Origin: Candidatus Poribacteria bacterium
GTDB taxonomy: Bacteria > Poribacteria > WGA-4E > PCPOR2b
Length of the DNA: 9,660 nt
NCBI GenBank assembly: GCA_027296925.1
Contig: JAPUIP010000854.1
Coordinates: 1-9,660, forward strand
Direction of reading: 5' to 3'
A program made the translations under genes and the position numbers. Shown here piece by piece: positions 1 through 6,847 of this stretch. The notes beneath the pieces are model-generated. The model was given only the letters and a program-made list of their open reading frames with translations, was not told the DNA's origin and ran no database searches. Positions within the stretch are counted from its first letter, which is position 1, and each line of letters opens with the position of its first letter.

Positions 1-114
1 CAGAACCGGATCGGCGTGGCGGGCGTTTATATCAACCAACAGATGGCGGAGGCGATGGGTGAAGTGCCCCGTTTGCCGTTACCCTGGGTGATGAAAAATG
101 GGGAGATTTGCTGA
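1..114 (+). CDS. 3' end of an unidentified protein-coding gene (partial)
   Basis: Frame 1 is open from the first base and stops at TGA 112-114, giving a 37-residue C-terminal fragment that begins QNRIGVAGVYINQQ and ends PWVMKNGEIC. The composition (a GVAGVYIN stretch followed by a Pro/Leu-rich end) looks like a genuine protein end rather than random translation. I do not recognise the family and do not assign a function. The gene starts upstream of the window. It runs in the same direction as the next genes and ends 38 bases before the most likely start of the broken AlbA_2 gene. That it is coding at all is an inference from an uninterrupted but short frame. Confidence 0.5.
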   Translation, partial: QNRIGVAGVYINQQMAEAMGEVPRLPLPWVMKNGEIC

Positions 115-152
115 AAACGCATCACAGTTCACGCATAACGATTGGATCAGAT

Positions 153-419
153 ATGCTAACCCTTGAAACTATCCAGACCTATCTGCCATCGGGTGAAGAT
201 TCCTTTGTCAAATTCAAACGCGATGATGTGCATCCCAACAGTCTCGCCCGGGAACTTGTCGCTTTTGCCAACACGCGCTACTTTGAGAACATCCGGTATG
301 TAGATCGGCTCGGACGCGGCATACCGATGATCTCCCGTGAGATGAGGAAGATGGGTCGGCGCGAGCCAATCATTGAGGCGGACGAGGGTAAAGTGTGCTT
401 GACTCTTTTCAGGGTTTAA
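153..419 (+). pseudogene. Internally deleted AlbA_2 / RecG-like transcriptional regulator
   Basis: The 88-residue product joins two parts of one known protein type. Residues 1-41 (MLTLETIQTYLPSGEDSFVK, then FKRDDVHPNSLARELVAFAN and a Thr) match the start of the Schlafen AlbA_2 domain, where an E/K-F-K-R stretch leads into ARELVAFANT and normally continues with a Gly-rich turn. Residues 43-64 (YFENIRYVDRLGRGIPMISR) match the C-terminal helix of the RecG-like, GHKL-ATPase-type part of the same proteins (Y-x-DRLGRGI-x-MI), followed by a final strand ending LTLFRV. In intact members these parts are separated by roughly 300 residues. The junction falls near 273-281. The DNA-binding core and ATPase region are missing, so the product is probably non-functional, although a small protein could still be made. 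The frame also extends to a TTG at 108, but that overlaps the upstream stop; ATG 153 begins at the family N-terminus. Confidence 0.75.
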
Positions 420-440
420 GCATCAGGAGATCATGCTCCA

Positions 441-3400
441 ATGACATTAAGATACCTCATACTCGGCGGGAGCGCCCTGCTGGTCGGATTTCTTTTTTTT
501 CCGCGTGGGGAGGTCGTCTCGGTCGTCAATCAAGAGTTGATTAAACCGGTACGCACACTCGATAATGAACCCCTGCATTACACAGATATTCTGCGAACGG
601 ATCCGATTTTCATAACGTATGATTTAGGGTTTGTTTATAAGATTCACAAAGCGGAAATTCTCTTTGAAGATGCCGACGAAAGCGGACCCAGACAGTATGA
701 TATACTCGTCCACACCGATCGAATCAGGCAACAGTTTACCCGCGCGTTTTCTTTTAGTGGTAGCTCTCGTGAGTATACATATACGCTGCAGGCCTTCCCG
801 CTGCCAGTGGAGGCGCGCTGGATACAAGTCGTGATCAACGACTGGTTTAGCAATAAGCCACAATTGAAAGAAGATGAATTTCGTGTTGGCTTGCGCTATC
901 AATCTCACGGCCCGATTCGAGCGATTGATTCAAACTACAATGCTGCCGAACTCCATAAACTGACGGATCTGCTTCCCTTTGAAGGCTCGAAATGGACCGC
1001 CGCGCAACGGATAGCGAAAGAGGTCAAAGAAGAGAATGGGCAAAAAAATCAGGAAATTTCTTATATCACGCCCAAAAGTGATATTGAAGTGAGTGGAGAT
1101 CTCGGCGGGGTTCAAAGAATTTACGGGGTGCGTCTCACGACGGATGGTCCGGGAAATAACCTCAAGCGTTATCACTTTTCCGTGAGTACCAATGGACAGA
1201 ACTATACCGAGGTCTACGTATCCAATACCCTTCCCGATGATACGGTGACGCATTTTCATCAGTTTGATCCACCCAAGGCGGGACGTTACGTCCGTCTGCG
1301 GATTGAGCCTGGAGATTGGTACGGCGATTATCCGGAGATCCGCGAATTCGAGGTTTTCACCGACGGTTACCGACTGCCGCCCCATGCTGAGCACAGGTTA
1401 AGCGACTACAACGCCGTGCAGATGGCGTATGAAAATCTAGGCGAAGCTGGCAATGCCTTCACACCTCATCTGACGCAGGGCTTCGCGTTTGACAGAGATA
1501 GAGGCGATAGGAACCGCTATTCTCTGCCGGTGGGTGATGAAGCGGATAAAGTGGATGCGGACAACACCCCGGGACAGCGGAGCTTCGCCTACCATTATGA
1601 TACCGTCGAGATAAAATATACCGGATTAAACCCATCGCTGTTGTACTGGGTACAGGTAACCTATCTCCAGGAAAGAGCGGGCGAGCGCATCCAGAATTTC
1701 GACGTTGATGGATTTCTGCTGCACGATGCAATGCAACTCCCCAGAGGCAAGGCGGAATCCCACACGTATGCAATTCCGGAGGAGGCGTATGCCGATGACG
1801 AGATTGCGCTCCACTTCAACCGTTTGGCGGGGCCGAATGCCGCCGTTTCAGAGGTCTTTATCCTACAGGCAGATCCAACAGGAGCGGCGGACCTCGCCTC
1901 TATCCAATTGTTGGCGTCAAACAACCGAACGGTTGGTCGAGCGGTTCGTATGACGCAGAGGGTCGTCGTCGATGGCAAGGTCGATGAGTGGCCGCTGCTC
2001 TATCCAATGCTTCCCCAGGGCTATGAAAATCCCGTGGATTCGCCCGTGGCGCTTTACACACAATGGGATGACGATAACCTCTACATCGCGGCAATCGTCA
2101 ATCCGGAAGCGCACGATAGTCGAAATCGGCGAAAATCGAATAATAACGAGGTACTGCATCTGTTTGTCGATGCGACCCTAAACAGATCGCCGGGGATGTA
2201 TACCACCAGCGATCATCATTTTGTGTTCACAATCCTGAATCCACAACGTTCTCAGCCACGAGCGCACCCATCACAGACGCACCACCACCTCGATGCTATA
2301 CCGAAAAATATCGACTACCACGATGCCATCGAAATACAGGTCGCGCGGGCAGGACGCGGATATCTTCTTGAGGCGCGAATTCCCAAGGCTCTCGTCCTCA
2401 AAGAGTTCCAGCCGGTCATCGGTCAATCGATCGGTCTGAATTACGTCATGACAGACCTGAAGCTCGCGAATAACAGATCCGGTTGGTTCGCTTATGCCTC
2501 CGATGACCTCAACGCCCCGCCGGTCCAATGGAATGCAGTTGAGCTCCATGATCAGATCAGCGGACGGATCGCTTTAATGGATGAGCGTGCGACCCAACGC
2601 ATCACATCGTTTAACGCGGGCGATACGCTGACGCTCTGTGTGTGGGACGCTGAACGGAATACGGACCGCCATTGGCCGGAGTCGATCGAAGCCGAACTGC
2701 GTAACGACATAAGCGGTCAGTCGATCACCGTTGTGCTGTATGAGTCCGACCTCGCTGCACTCGCGGACGATAATCCCGATGACGATTTGGCAACGAACAG
2801 TGCCCTTTTCGCCGCAAAGGTTCCTACCGCCTATGGAGGGGAAGCGGGGCGGACGCTTTCCGATTCCAGCGCCCCGGATTCGACAATCCTTTTTGTTCGC
2901 GGCGAAGATACGGTGTCCTTGACGTACATAGATCCGTACTATAGTAGCATGCAGCGGGAGCATCCCGTGAGTACGAGCGTAACGGTGAACACCGGCGCAA
3001 CCGGGGTCCTTGCCATAACGACAGAATCTGGTGAGCGAATCGAGCAGTTTCGACTTGGTGACACGATTTACATACAGGTTGAGGATGGGGATTTACTACA
3101 AGGGCACACGCAACCAGAGGCTCATGGAGGCGCGGATGCGATCGAGGGAGAACAGAATCCTTGTATCCCTGAGCACGGCATCCGAGATTCAGAGGTAACC
3201 GTTGCGGTCATTGTTCCTGAAACGGAAGAGATCGAGACTGTTGAATTAAGCTACCAACCGGAGCGTGGGGGATACGCTGGCGCGATTGCAACAGCTTACA
3301 GCGAATCGCCAACGCCTGATGATGGTATCTTACAAGCGGTTGGTGCGCAGACGGTGGAAGCGATCTACGAGGATGGAATTCAAGCGACCGGCGAAACCAG

Positions 3401-6400
3401 TGCGTGGATCAGTGCACTGGCACGGGTTGAGATTGGGGCGACGGCATGGATCGAATTTAGTCCGACGGTAGACCTCCGGATCGCTGATGATTTGAAGTTT
3501 TTTAAGGCAGGGAATCCGCTCACGGTTTTGCTGCATGATACAGATTTGAACACCGATGATGCCCGGCAGGAAACCGTTGATGTTATCCTGAACGGCGATC
3601 AACTCCAAGATCAGTATCAGCTAACCCTGAAAGAGACAGATGAAGCTTCGGGGGAATTCACAGGGACATGCACAACGCAATACGCGACCGGTGCGGATGC
3701 AGCCAACAGCGCACTCGAAGTCACAGGCAAAGAGTTAGTGACGGTCCGTTATATCGATGCGCTACAAGGCTCCGGCGAGACTTATGCCGCTGTTATGGAC
3801 AAAGCGCGGGTCAGCTCCGGTAAAGATGGCACGCTCGAAATTCTCAAAGCCAACTATGTTACGAATTTGGAAGATTTCAACGCCGGTGACCGGCTCTACT
3901 TCCGCCTCCATGATGCGGATATCATCAATGAATATATCCAAATGACGATCACTGGGGAAACGCTGAATGATCAAGAAACGGTACGGTTGCTTCAATCCAC
4001 CGTCGGGAGTAACCTGCAGATCTACCCGGTGGCCGGGACGTTCTTCGGTTCGATTCAGACGGCTTACAGTACGCAGCGGCAGGAAGGCGACGGCGTTTTG
4101 CAGGTACAAGGCCCAGAGCAGGTCCGGGCGATCTATATCGATGAACTGAGATCGACCGGTGAAACTAACGTTGAAGTCGCTGATGTCTGCGTCGCAAACG
4201 TTGGCATAACGGGCGCAATCAAAGTTTACAATAAGGAAGATTTTGATCATGCTCTGGATGACAATCCCGAGATATCGCGCTTCCGAGCAGGCGATACCCT
4301 CATTTTGGAGATTTGGGATGCTGATCTTAACGCTGCAAATGCTGTGGCTCAACTGTCTGAAACCGATTTCACGGAGAGCACGGTTCGGGATAATATCCGC
4401 GTGACCCTGGTCGAAGTCACCGGAAGTGCAGGCACCTTTCGCGGAAGTCTCCAAACCCGATACGGTGAAACGCCAATTCCGAACGATAATATCTTACAGG
4501 TGCAGGGCGAAGGCATCGTCACATTCACCTATATTGATGCGCTACAAAATACGGGTGCCACACAGGTGCCGATTCAGGTGCAACTCGCTGTCGAAACGGG
4601 TGACCAAGGCAAGCTCGAAATCTTCAGCGCAGAAAGCGGTAAGATGATCAGCGGGTTCGCTGTTGGCACCGGTAGTTTCAACGTTGGTGAGAAACTGCGG
4701 ATTCGGTTGGAGGATAAAGATCTGAACACCGCTTCAACAGCAACCGACATCGCAGAGATCACGGCTTCCGGAAATGTCATCGCTGATGAAGTTCGGATGA
4801 TTTTGCGTGAGACGTCGCCCAATAGCGCAATCTTTGAAGGAGACCTGCAGACTCAGAAAGGGGAGTTGCCAGCCGCCGGTCACCCACCACCTGTCGCCAC
4901 AGATGACCTCCTGCAGATTACGGACAAAGAGGTGATCACGGTTGCCTACACCGACGACATTACCACAACCGGAGAAACGGGAGTTTCGACTCAGATCCAA
5001 GCGGTTGTGCTGGGCAGCAGCGCGGGCTTGCTGCGAATTGTCGATGAAACCGCCATAGAAACGGGGCTTACGCCTGACCATGACCTCGTATCGAGCCACG
5101 AGTTGGGGAACTTCAATGCCGGTGAAACGATCTACTTCTGGCTAGAAGATCTACTTCTCAGCACAGTCGTCGAAGCCGACGAAGTCACGATTGCCGTCGT
5201 CAGCGATACAACGAATGACCGGGTCGAAGTCACGTTGTCTAAAAAGTTGGGTGCGGAAGGGATTTTTGTCGCATCCCTCCCCACCCGATACGGCACGACG
5301 CCGGTTGCGGACGAAACGCTTGACGTTCAGGGCGGCGAAGAGATCCGGGCGATCTATACACCGAATTTTCCGAATGTCAACAACCCCGTCGTTGAGGATA
5401 GCGCCTATACCAACAAAGGGAGTCGCGGGTATATCGTGATTACCCGGAAAGACGGTGCAACGATTCGGCACTTTAATATCGGCATGCCGCTTTACTTCCG
5501 GCTGCAAGACGCGGACCTGAATCTCGATCCGTTTGTGGTTGAATCGACGAATATCAAGGTGATCACGGCGACCGAGGAAGTGGAGGTCACGCTCCACGAG
5601 GAAAGCCCAAATTCGCAAATTTTCCGAGGGGAGATTTCAACGCAGTATGGGCGAAGTCCGAGCGCCGGGGCAGAACCGGTGCTTGGTCTCGTTGGGGGGG
5701 AGATTGTCACGGCGATTTATGAGGACGCGCTCATCGACACCGGCGAAACGAACGTGGAGATCAGCAGCAATTGCCGTACAAACCTGATTGCCAGGGTGCC
5801 ATACACGCGAAACTCGGTGCTGATCGATGGACTTGAGGACAGTTGGCCCCTGGAGCAGGTCCTCAAAACCGCTCAAGACGAGGGACTCGTTTGGTTACAG
5901 TGGGACAAAGATTACCTGTACCTGCTTGCCCAAATCTACGATGACCATGTGGTGGTGCCGGATGTGATGGAATACTACCGGGGTGCGGACGCGCTAGAGT
6001 TGCACATCGATCTGCAACCGGACGCGGTCAAGAAACCCAGCTACTTGCAGACGGAGAGCAATCCGAACCGTTATATCATCTGGATCTGTCCCAAAGGCGG
6101 GGGATTTCATGGCGACCAACCTTACGTCGGACAGGGCGCACCGGAATTTATCCCGAACTATCAGGCGACCAATCTCAGCGTCGCAGTCAGACAGAGATCC
6201 GATTACTATGTCATTGAGGCTCGCATCCCCTTCTTCCCTGTCCTTCGTGGGTTCGATCCCCTGAAAACCAGGCGGCACAACCGGATCGGTTTTAATTTTG
6301 TCATTCACCGATCCGACGATCAAGCGGTCTACTGGGCGGAGCCGATGCCGGAAGCGGGACCGGTGTTTCCGAGTGATTTGGGGCTATTGATCTTGGAGTT

Positions 6401-6413
6401 GCCGATGCCTTAG
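441..6413 (+). CDS. Giant exported multidomain protein: discoidin-like, CBM9-like, eight Ig-like repeats, CBM9-like
   Basis: This 1990-residue protein has no name that I recognise. ATG 441 is preceded by AGGAGA at 425-430 and begins MTLR followed by a hydrophobic stretch (residues 5-20), a Sec signal or signal anchor; no clear AxA cleavage site is visible, so it may stay membrane-anchored. Approximate domains: 30-153 and 158-310, discoidin (F5/8 type C)-like beta-sandwiches (the second with YHFSVSTNGQNYTEV and GRYVRLRIEP); 315-478, another probable beta-sandwich, possibly malectin-like; 503-705, a CBM9-like (DOMON-type) domain with VDGKVDEWPL, QWDDDNLYIA and YLLEARIPKA; 706-1775, eight Ig-like repeats; 1782-1990, a second CBM9-like domain with IDGLEDSWPL, QWDKDYLYLL and YYVIEARIPF. 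Only six cysteines and no visible protease, hydrolase or sorting motif were found. A role in binding glycans or building the cell envelope is inferred. The domain calls come from reading motifs, not from a profile search. Confidence 0.85.
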   Translation: MTLRYLILGGSALLVGFLFFPRGEVVSVVNQELIKPVRTLDNEPLHYTDILRTDPIFITYDLGFVYKIHKAEILFEDADESGPRQYDILVHTDRIRQQFTRAFSFSGSSREYTYTLQAFPLPVEARWIQVVINDWFSNKPQLKEDEFRVGLRYQSHGPIRAIDSNYNAAELHKLTDLLPFEGSKWTAAQRIAKEVKEENGQKNQEISYITPKSDIEVSGDLGGVQRIYGVRLTTDGPGNNLKRYHFSVSTNGQNYTEVYVSNTLPDDTVTHFHQFDPPKAGRYVRLRIEPGDWYGDYPEIREFEVFTDGYRLPPHAEHRLSDYNAVQMAYENLGEAGNAFTPHLTQGFAFDRDRGDRNRYSLPVGDEADKVDADNTPGQRSFAYHYDTVEIKYTGLNPSLLYWVQVTYLQERAGERIQNFDVDGFLLHDAMQLPRGKAESHTYAIPEEAYADDEIALHFNRLAGPNAAVSEVFILQADPTGAADLASIQLLASNNRTVGRAVRMTQRVVVDGKVDEWPLLYPMLPQGYENPVDSPVALYTQWDDDNLYIAAIVNPEAHDSRNRRKSNNNEVLHLFVDATLNRSPGMYTTSDHHFVFTILNPQRSQPRAHPSQTHHHLDAIPKNIDYHDAIEIQVARAGRGYLLEARIPKALVLKEFQPVIGQSIGLNYVMTDLKLANNRSGWFAYASDDLNAPPVQWNAVELHDQISGRIALMDERATQRITSFNAGDTLTLCVWDAERNTDRHWPESIEAELRNDISGQSITVVLYESDLAALADDNPDDDLATNSALFAAKVPTAYGGEAGRTLSDSSAPDSTILFVRGEDTVSLTYIDPYYSSMQREHPVSTSVTVNTGATGVLAITTESGERIEQFRLGDTIYIQVEDGDLLQGHTQPEAHGGADAIEGEQNPCIPEHGIRDSEVTVAVIVPETEEIETVELSYQPERGGYAGAIATAYSESPTPDDGILQAVGAQTVEAIYEDGIQATGETSAWISALARVEIGATAWIEFSPTVDLRIADDLKFFKAGNPLTVLLHDTDLNTDDARQETVDVILNGDQLQDQYQLTLKETDEASGEFTGTCTTQYATGADAANSALEVTGKELVTVRYIDALQGSGETYAAVMDKARVSSGKDGTLEILKANYVTNLEDFNAGDRLYFRLHDADIINEYIQMTITGETLNDQETVRLLQSTVGSNLQIYPVAGTFFGSIQTAYSTQRQEGDGVLQVQGPEQVRAIYIDELRSTGETNVEVADVCVANVGITGAIKVYNKEDFDHALDDNPEISRFRAGDTLILEIWDADLNAANAVAQLSETDFTESTVRDNIRVTLVEVTGSAGTFRGSLQTRYGETPIPNDNILQVQGEGIVTFTYIDALQNTGATQVPIQVQLAVETGDQGKLEIFSAESGKMISGFAVGTGSFNVGEKLRIRLEDKDLNTASTATDIAEITASGNVIADEVRMILRETSPNSAIFEGDLQTQKGELPAAGHPPPVATDDLLQITDKEVITVAYTDDITTTGETGVSTQIQAVVLGSSAGLLRIVDETAIETGLTPDHDLVSSHELGNFNAGETIYFWLEDLLLSTVVEADEVTIAVVSDTTNDRVEVTLSKKLGAEGIFVASLPTRYGTTPVADETLDVQGGEEIRAIYTPNFPNVNNPVVEDSAYTNKGSRGYIVITRKDGATIRHFNIGMPLYFRLQDADLNLDPFVVESTNIKVITATEEVEVTLHEESPNSQIFRGEISTQYGRSPSAGAEPVLGLVGGEIVTAIYEDALIDTGETNVEISSNCRTNLIARVPYTRNSVLIDGLEDSWPLEQVLKTAQDEGLVWLQWDKDYLYLLAQIYDDHVVVPDVMEYYRGADALELHIDLQPDAVKKPSYLQTESNPNRYIIWICPKGGGFHGDQPYVGQGAPEFIPNYQATNLSVAVRQRSDYYVIEARIPFFPVLRGFDPLKTRRHNRIGFNFVIHRSDDQAVYWAEPMPEAGPVFPSDLGLLILELPMP
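1947..2555 (+). other. First CBM9-like (DOMON-type) domain inside the giant protein
   Basis: Residues 503-705 of the giant protein. The family signature is visible: an opening (V/I)-D-G-x-x-D-x-W strand (VDGKVDEWPL), an aromatic-rich 'DDDNLYIAA' strand, a central strand with acidic residues (EVLHLFVDATL), and a late YLLEARIPKA strand followed by a G-x-x-I-G-L-N strand. This order matches the CBM9-like domains found at the ends of secreted bacterial proteins. Ligand specificity cannot be read from the sequence. It lies directly upstream of the repeat array and is a partner copy of the C-terminal domain at 5784-6410. Confidence 0.7.
2556..5765 (+). repeat. Eight tandem Ig-like 'DADLN' protein repeats in the giant protein
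   Basis: Residues 706-1775 contain eight units of about 115-150 residues. Each begins near an F-x-x-G-(D/E/N/M)-x-(L/I) strand, at F724, F870, F1021, F1146, F1281, F1413, F1558 and F1678. This is followed by a D-x-D-L-N type acidic loop (HDTDLN, WDADLN, EDKDLN, QDADLN in the best units). Later come a V-x-L-x-E strand, a (S/A)G-x-F-x-G strand, a Q-T-x-Y-G turn, a LQV-x-G-x-E-x-V-x-A-x-Y strand and a final (S/T)-G-E-T. Approximate unit starts in DNA are 2556, 2997, 3441, 3819, 4200, 4599, 5016 and 5421. Similar DADLN repeats occur in surface proteins of other bacteria and archaea, as I remember them. The units are divergent, so this is an old duplication and not a DNA-level tandem repeat. Units 1, 2 and 7 have eroded acidic loops. 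Calcium binding by the acidic loop is possible but only inferred. Confidence 0.8.
5784..6410 (+). other. Second, C-terminal CBM9-like domain inside the giant protein
   Basis: Residues 1782-1990 end the protein. They repeat the signature of the first CBM9-like domain in the same order: IDGLEDSWPL, WLQWDKDYLYLLAQ, ADALELHIDLQPD, YYVIEARIPF, then a RIGFNFVIHRSDD strand and a final LGLLILEL strand. The protein stops directly after this last strand, so there is no C-terminal sorting signal or membrane anchor. The shared WPL, LY and EARIP elements indicate that the two CBM9-like domains are related copies now separated by about 1080 residues of repeats. Confidence 0.7.
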
Positions 6414-6428
6414 TGGTTCATTATTTAG

Positions 6429-6533
6429 GGATTCGCTTTGGTCCCACGTCAGTGGGATTATAGTAGAAACTATGGACTTTCAGTCGGTGACGCAGTCCGC
6501 CGAGCGGCTGCGGATGTACCGCTGAGGACGTAG
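6429..6533 (+). pseudogene. Possible C-terminal relic of an IS200/IS605-type TnpB
   Basis: A 34-codon frame between TAG 6426-6428 and TAG 6531-6533 encodes a product with the core WDYSRNYGLSVGDAVRRA and the end DVPLRT. The G-L-S-V-G-D-A-V-R segment resembles the tail of many TnpB proteins after the zinc ribbon, where a short 'ACGD(G/A)VR' stretch is followed by a variable end. No start codon, catalytic DDE-like residues or zinc-ribbon cysteines remain, so at most this is a remnant. The assignment depends on one short motif and could be chance; a TnpB profile or nucleotide search would decide it. Confidence 0.25.
6442..6457 (+). terminator. Short hairpin after the giant gene, possible weak terminator
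   Basis: TCCCAC at 6442-6447 and GTGGGA at 6452-6457 form a perfect 6-bp stem around a 4-base loop, with a possible G-T extension at 6441/6458. It begins 29 bases after the stop codon of the giant gene, a normal place for a terminator. The run that follows (TTATAG) is not a real T-tract, so intrinsic termination would be weak. It could instead be a mobile-element end hairpin, since the next bases look like transposon debris. Confidence 0.3.
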
Positions 6534-6552
6534 CTTCTCGAACAGCTCGGCG
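6498..6552. repeat. Inverted repeat with nested stem in the gene-free stretch
   Basis: CGCCGAGC at 6498-6505 is exactly repeated in inverted form as GCTCGGCG at 6545-6552. Inside it, GCGG (6510-6513) pairs with CCGC (6519-6522). Just upstream GGACT (6474-6478) can pair with AGTCC (6494-6498). These pairings are seen directly; whether the RNA folds this way is inference. Subterminal hairpins and guide-RNA scaffolds sit at this end of IS605-type elements, which would fit the neighbouring TnpB-like frame if that call holds. Confidence 0.35.
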
Positions 6553-6708
6553 AAGACACAGTCGCAACGATGAATCAAAGCTGCAGGGAGGGTTATATCG
6601 ACACTACTTGAGTTTGCTGACAATATGTCCACTTATAAACTTCTAATACTGGATTAGGGTAAAGTTTTCGATTCCGAAATGATAGAGCGATGGGAGGAGG
6701 AGGCTTCC

Positions 6709-6780
6709 GTGCTCGTCCGAGAATTGGACCGAGTCAACACCGGCCGGGTTAGGCGGGCACCTCATGCTCTCAGCCCATAA
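6709..6780 (+). CDS. Possible short leader peptide upstream of the transketolase-like gene
   Basis: GGAGGAGGAGG at 6693-6703 is the strongest Shine-Dalgarno match in the window. It is followed, after a 5-base spacer, by GTG 6709 and a 23-codon frame (MLVRELDRVNTGRVRRAP, then HALSP) ending at TAA 6778-6780, 67 bases before the transketolase-like start. The peptide is Arg-rich (5 of 23). The early codons lie within a hairpin: 6712-6718 pairs with 6726-6733 (7 bp, one bulged base). A translated leader with regulatory pairing is possible, but a frame this short can occur by chance and the same phase runs on upstream as decayed sequence. No homologue is recognised. Confidence 0.2.
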   Translation: MLVRELDRVNTGRVRRAPHALSP

Positions 6781-6813
6781 GCCAATTCGTGAGAAATTAC
6801 AAACCTAAATCGG

Positions 6814-6840
6814 TATAACACGCCGGTTATGTAAGAAGGG
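6814..6840 (+). promoter_or_regulatory. Start region of the transketolase-like gene: ribosome site and possible -10 box
   Basis: AAGAAGGG at 6833-6840 lies 7 bases before ATG 6848 and is a reasonable ribosome-binding site, which supports this start. TATAAC at 6814-6819 resembles a -10 box, but I find no good -35 hexamer at 16-18 bases upstream. If it were used, the leader would be very short. ATAAC (6815-6819) and GTTAT (6826-6830) form a small inverted repeat that could be an operator half-site pair; the arms are only five bases, so this is weak. Confidence 0.35.
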
Positions 6841-6847
6841 AATAACG

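Larger units (their letters stand above)
6414..6847. other. Gene-free stretch with decayed and structured sequence
   Basis: No intact gene is visible over these 434 bases on either strand. From left to right I see a small perfect hairpin (6442-6457), a short open frame that may be a TnpB relic (6429-6533), an inverted repeat enclosing further stems (6498-6552), a second decayed frame in another phase (6574-6777) interrupted by TAG at 6655-6657, a strong Shine-Dalgarno run followed by a 23-codon frame (6693-6780), and the leader of the transketolase-like gene. Short open segments in shifting frames fit a decayed mobile-element end, but this is not proven. I see no tRNA-like cloverleaf on either strand. 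Confidence 0.6.

Noticed and set aside
108..152. TTG at 108 as the start of the AlbA_2-like fragment
   Set aside because: It overlaps the stop of the upstream gene (TGA 112-114), and the added 15 residues do not look like the family N-terminus, whereas ATG 153 begins exactly at it.
433..444. A four-codon frame (ATG CTC CAA TGA) overlapping the giant gene's start
   Set aside because: The AGGAGA site would be only 2 bases away from its ATG, too close for initiation, and fits ATG 441 (10 bases) better. It is probably coincidental.
3762..4454. A 230-codon open frame on the minus strand inside the giant gene
   Set aside because: It lies entirely antisense to a well-supported coding region with clear protein repeats. 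Its translation shows no recognisable motif, and no ribosome site or gene neighbour supports it.
6700..6780. A possible tRNA or riboswitch on either strand of the enzyme leader
   Set aside because: The hairpins do not form a cloverleaf, there is no T-arm consensus with a matching acceptor stem, and no conserved thiamine-riboswitch core (such as CTGAGA with its partner) could be placed.
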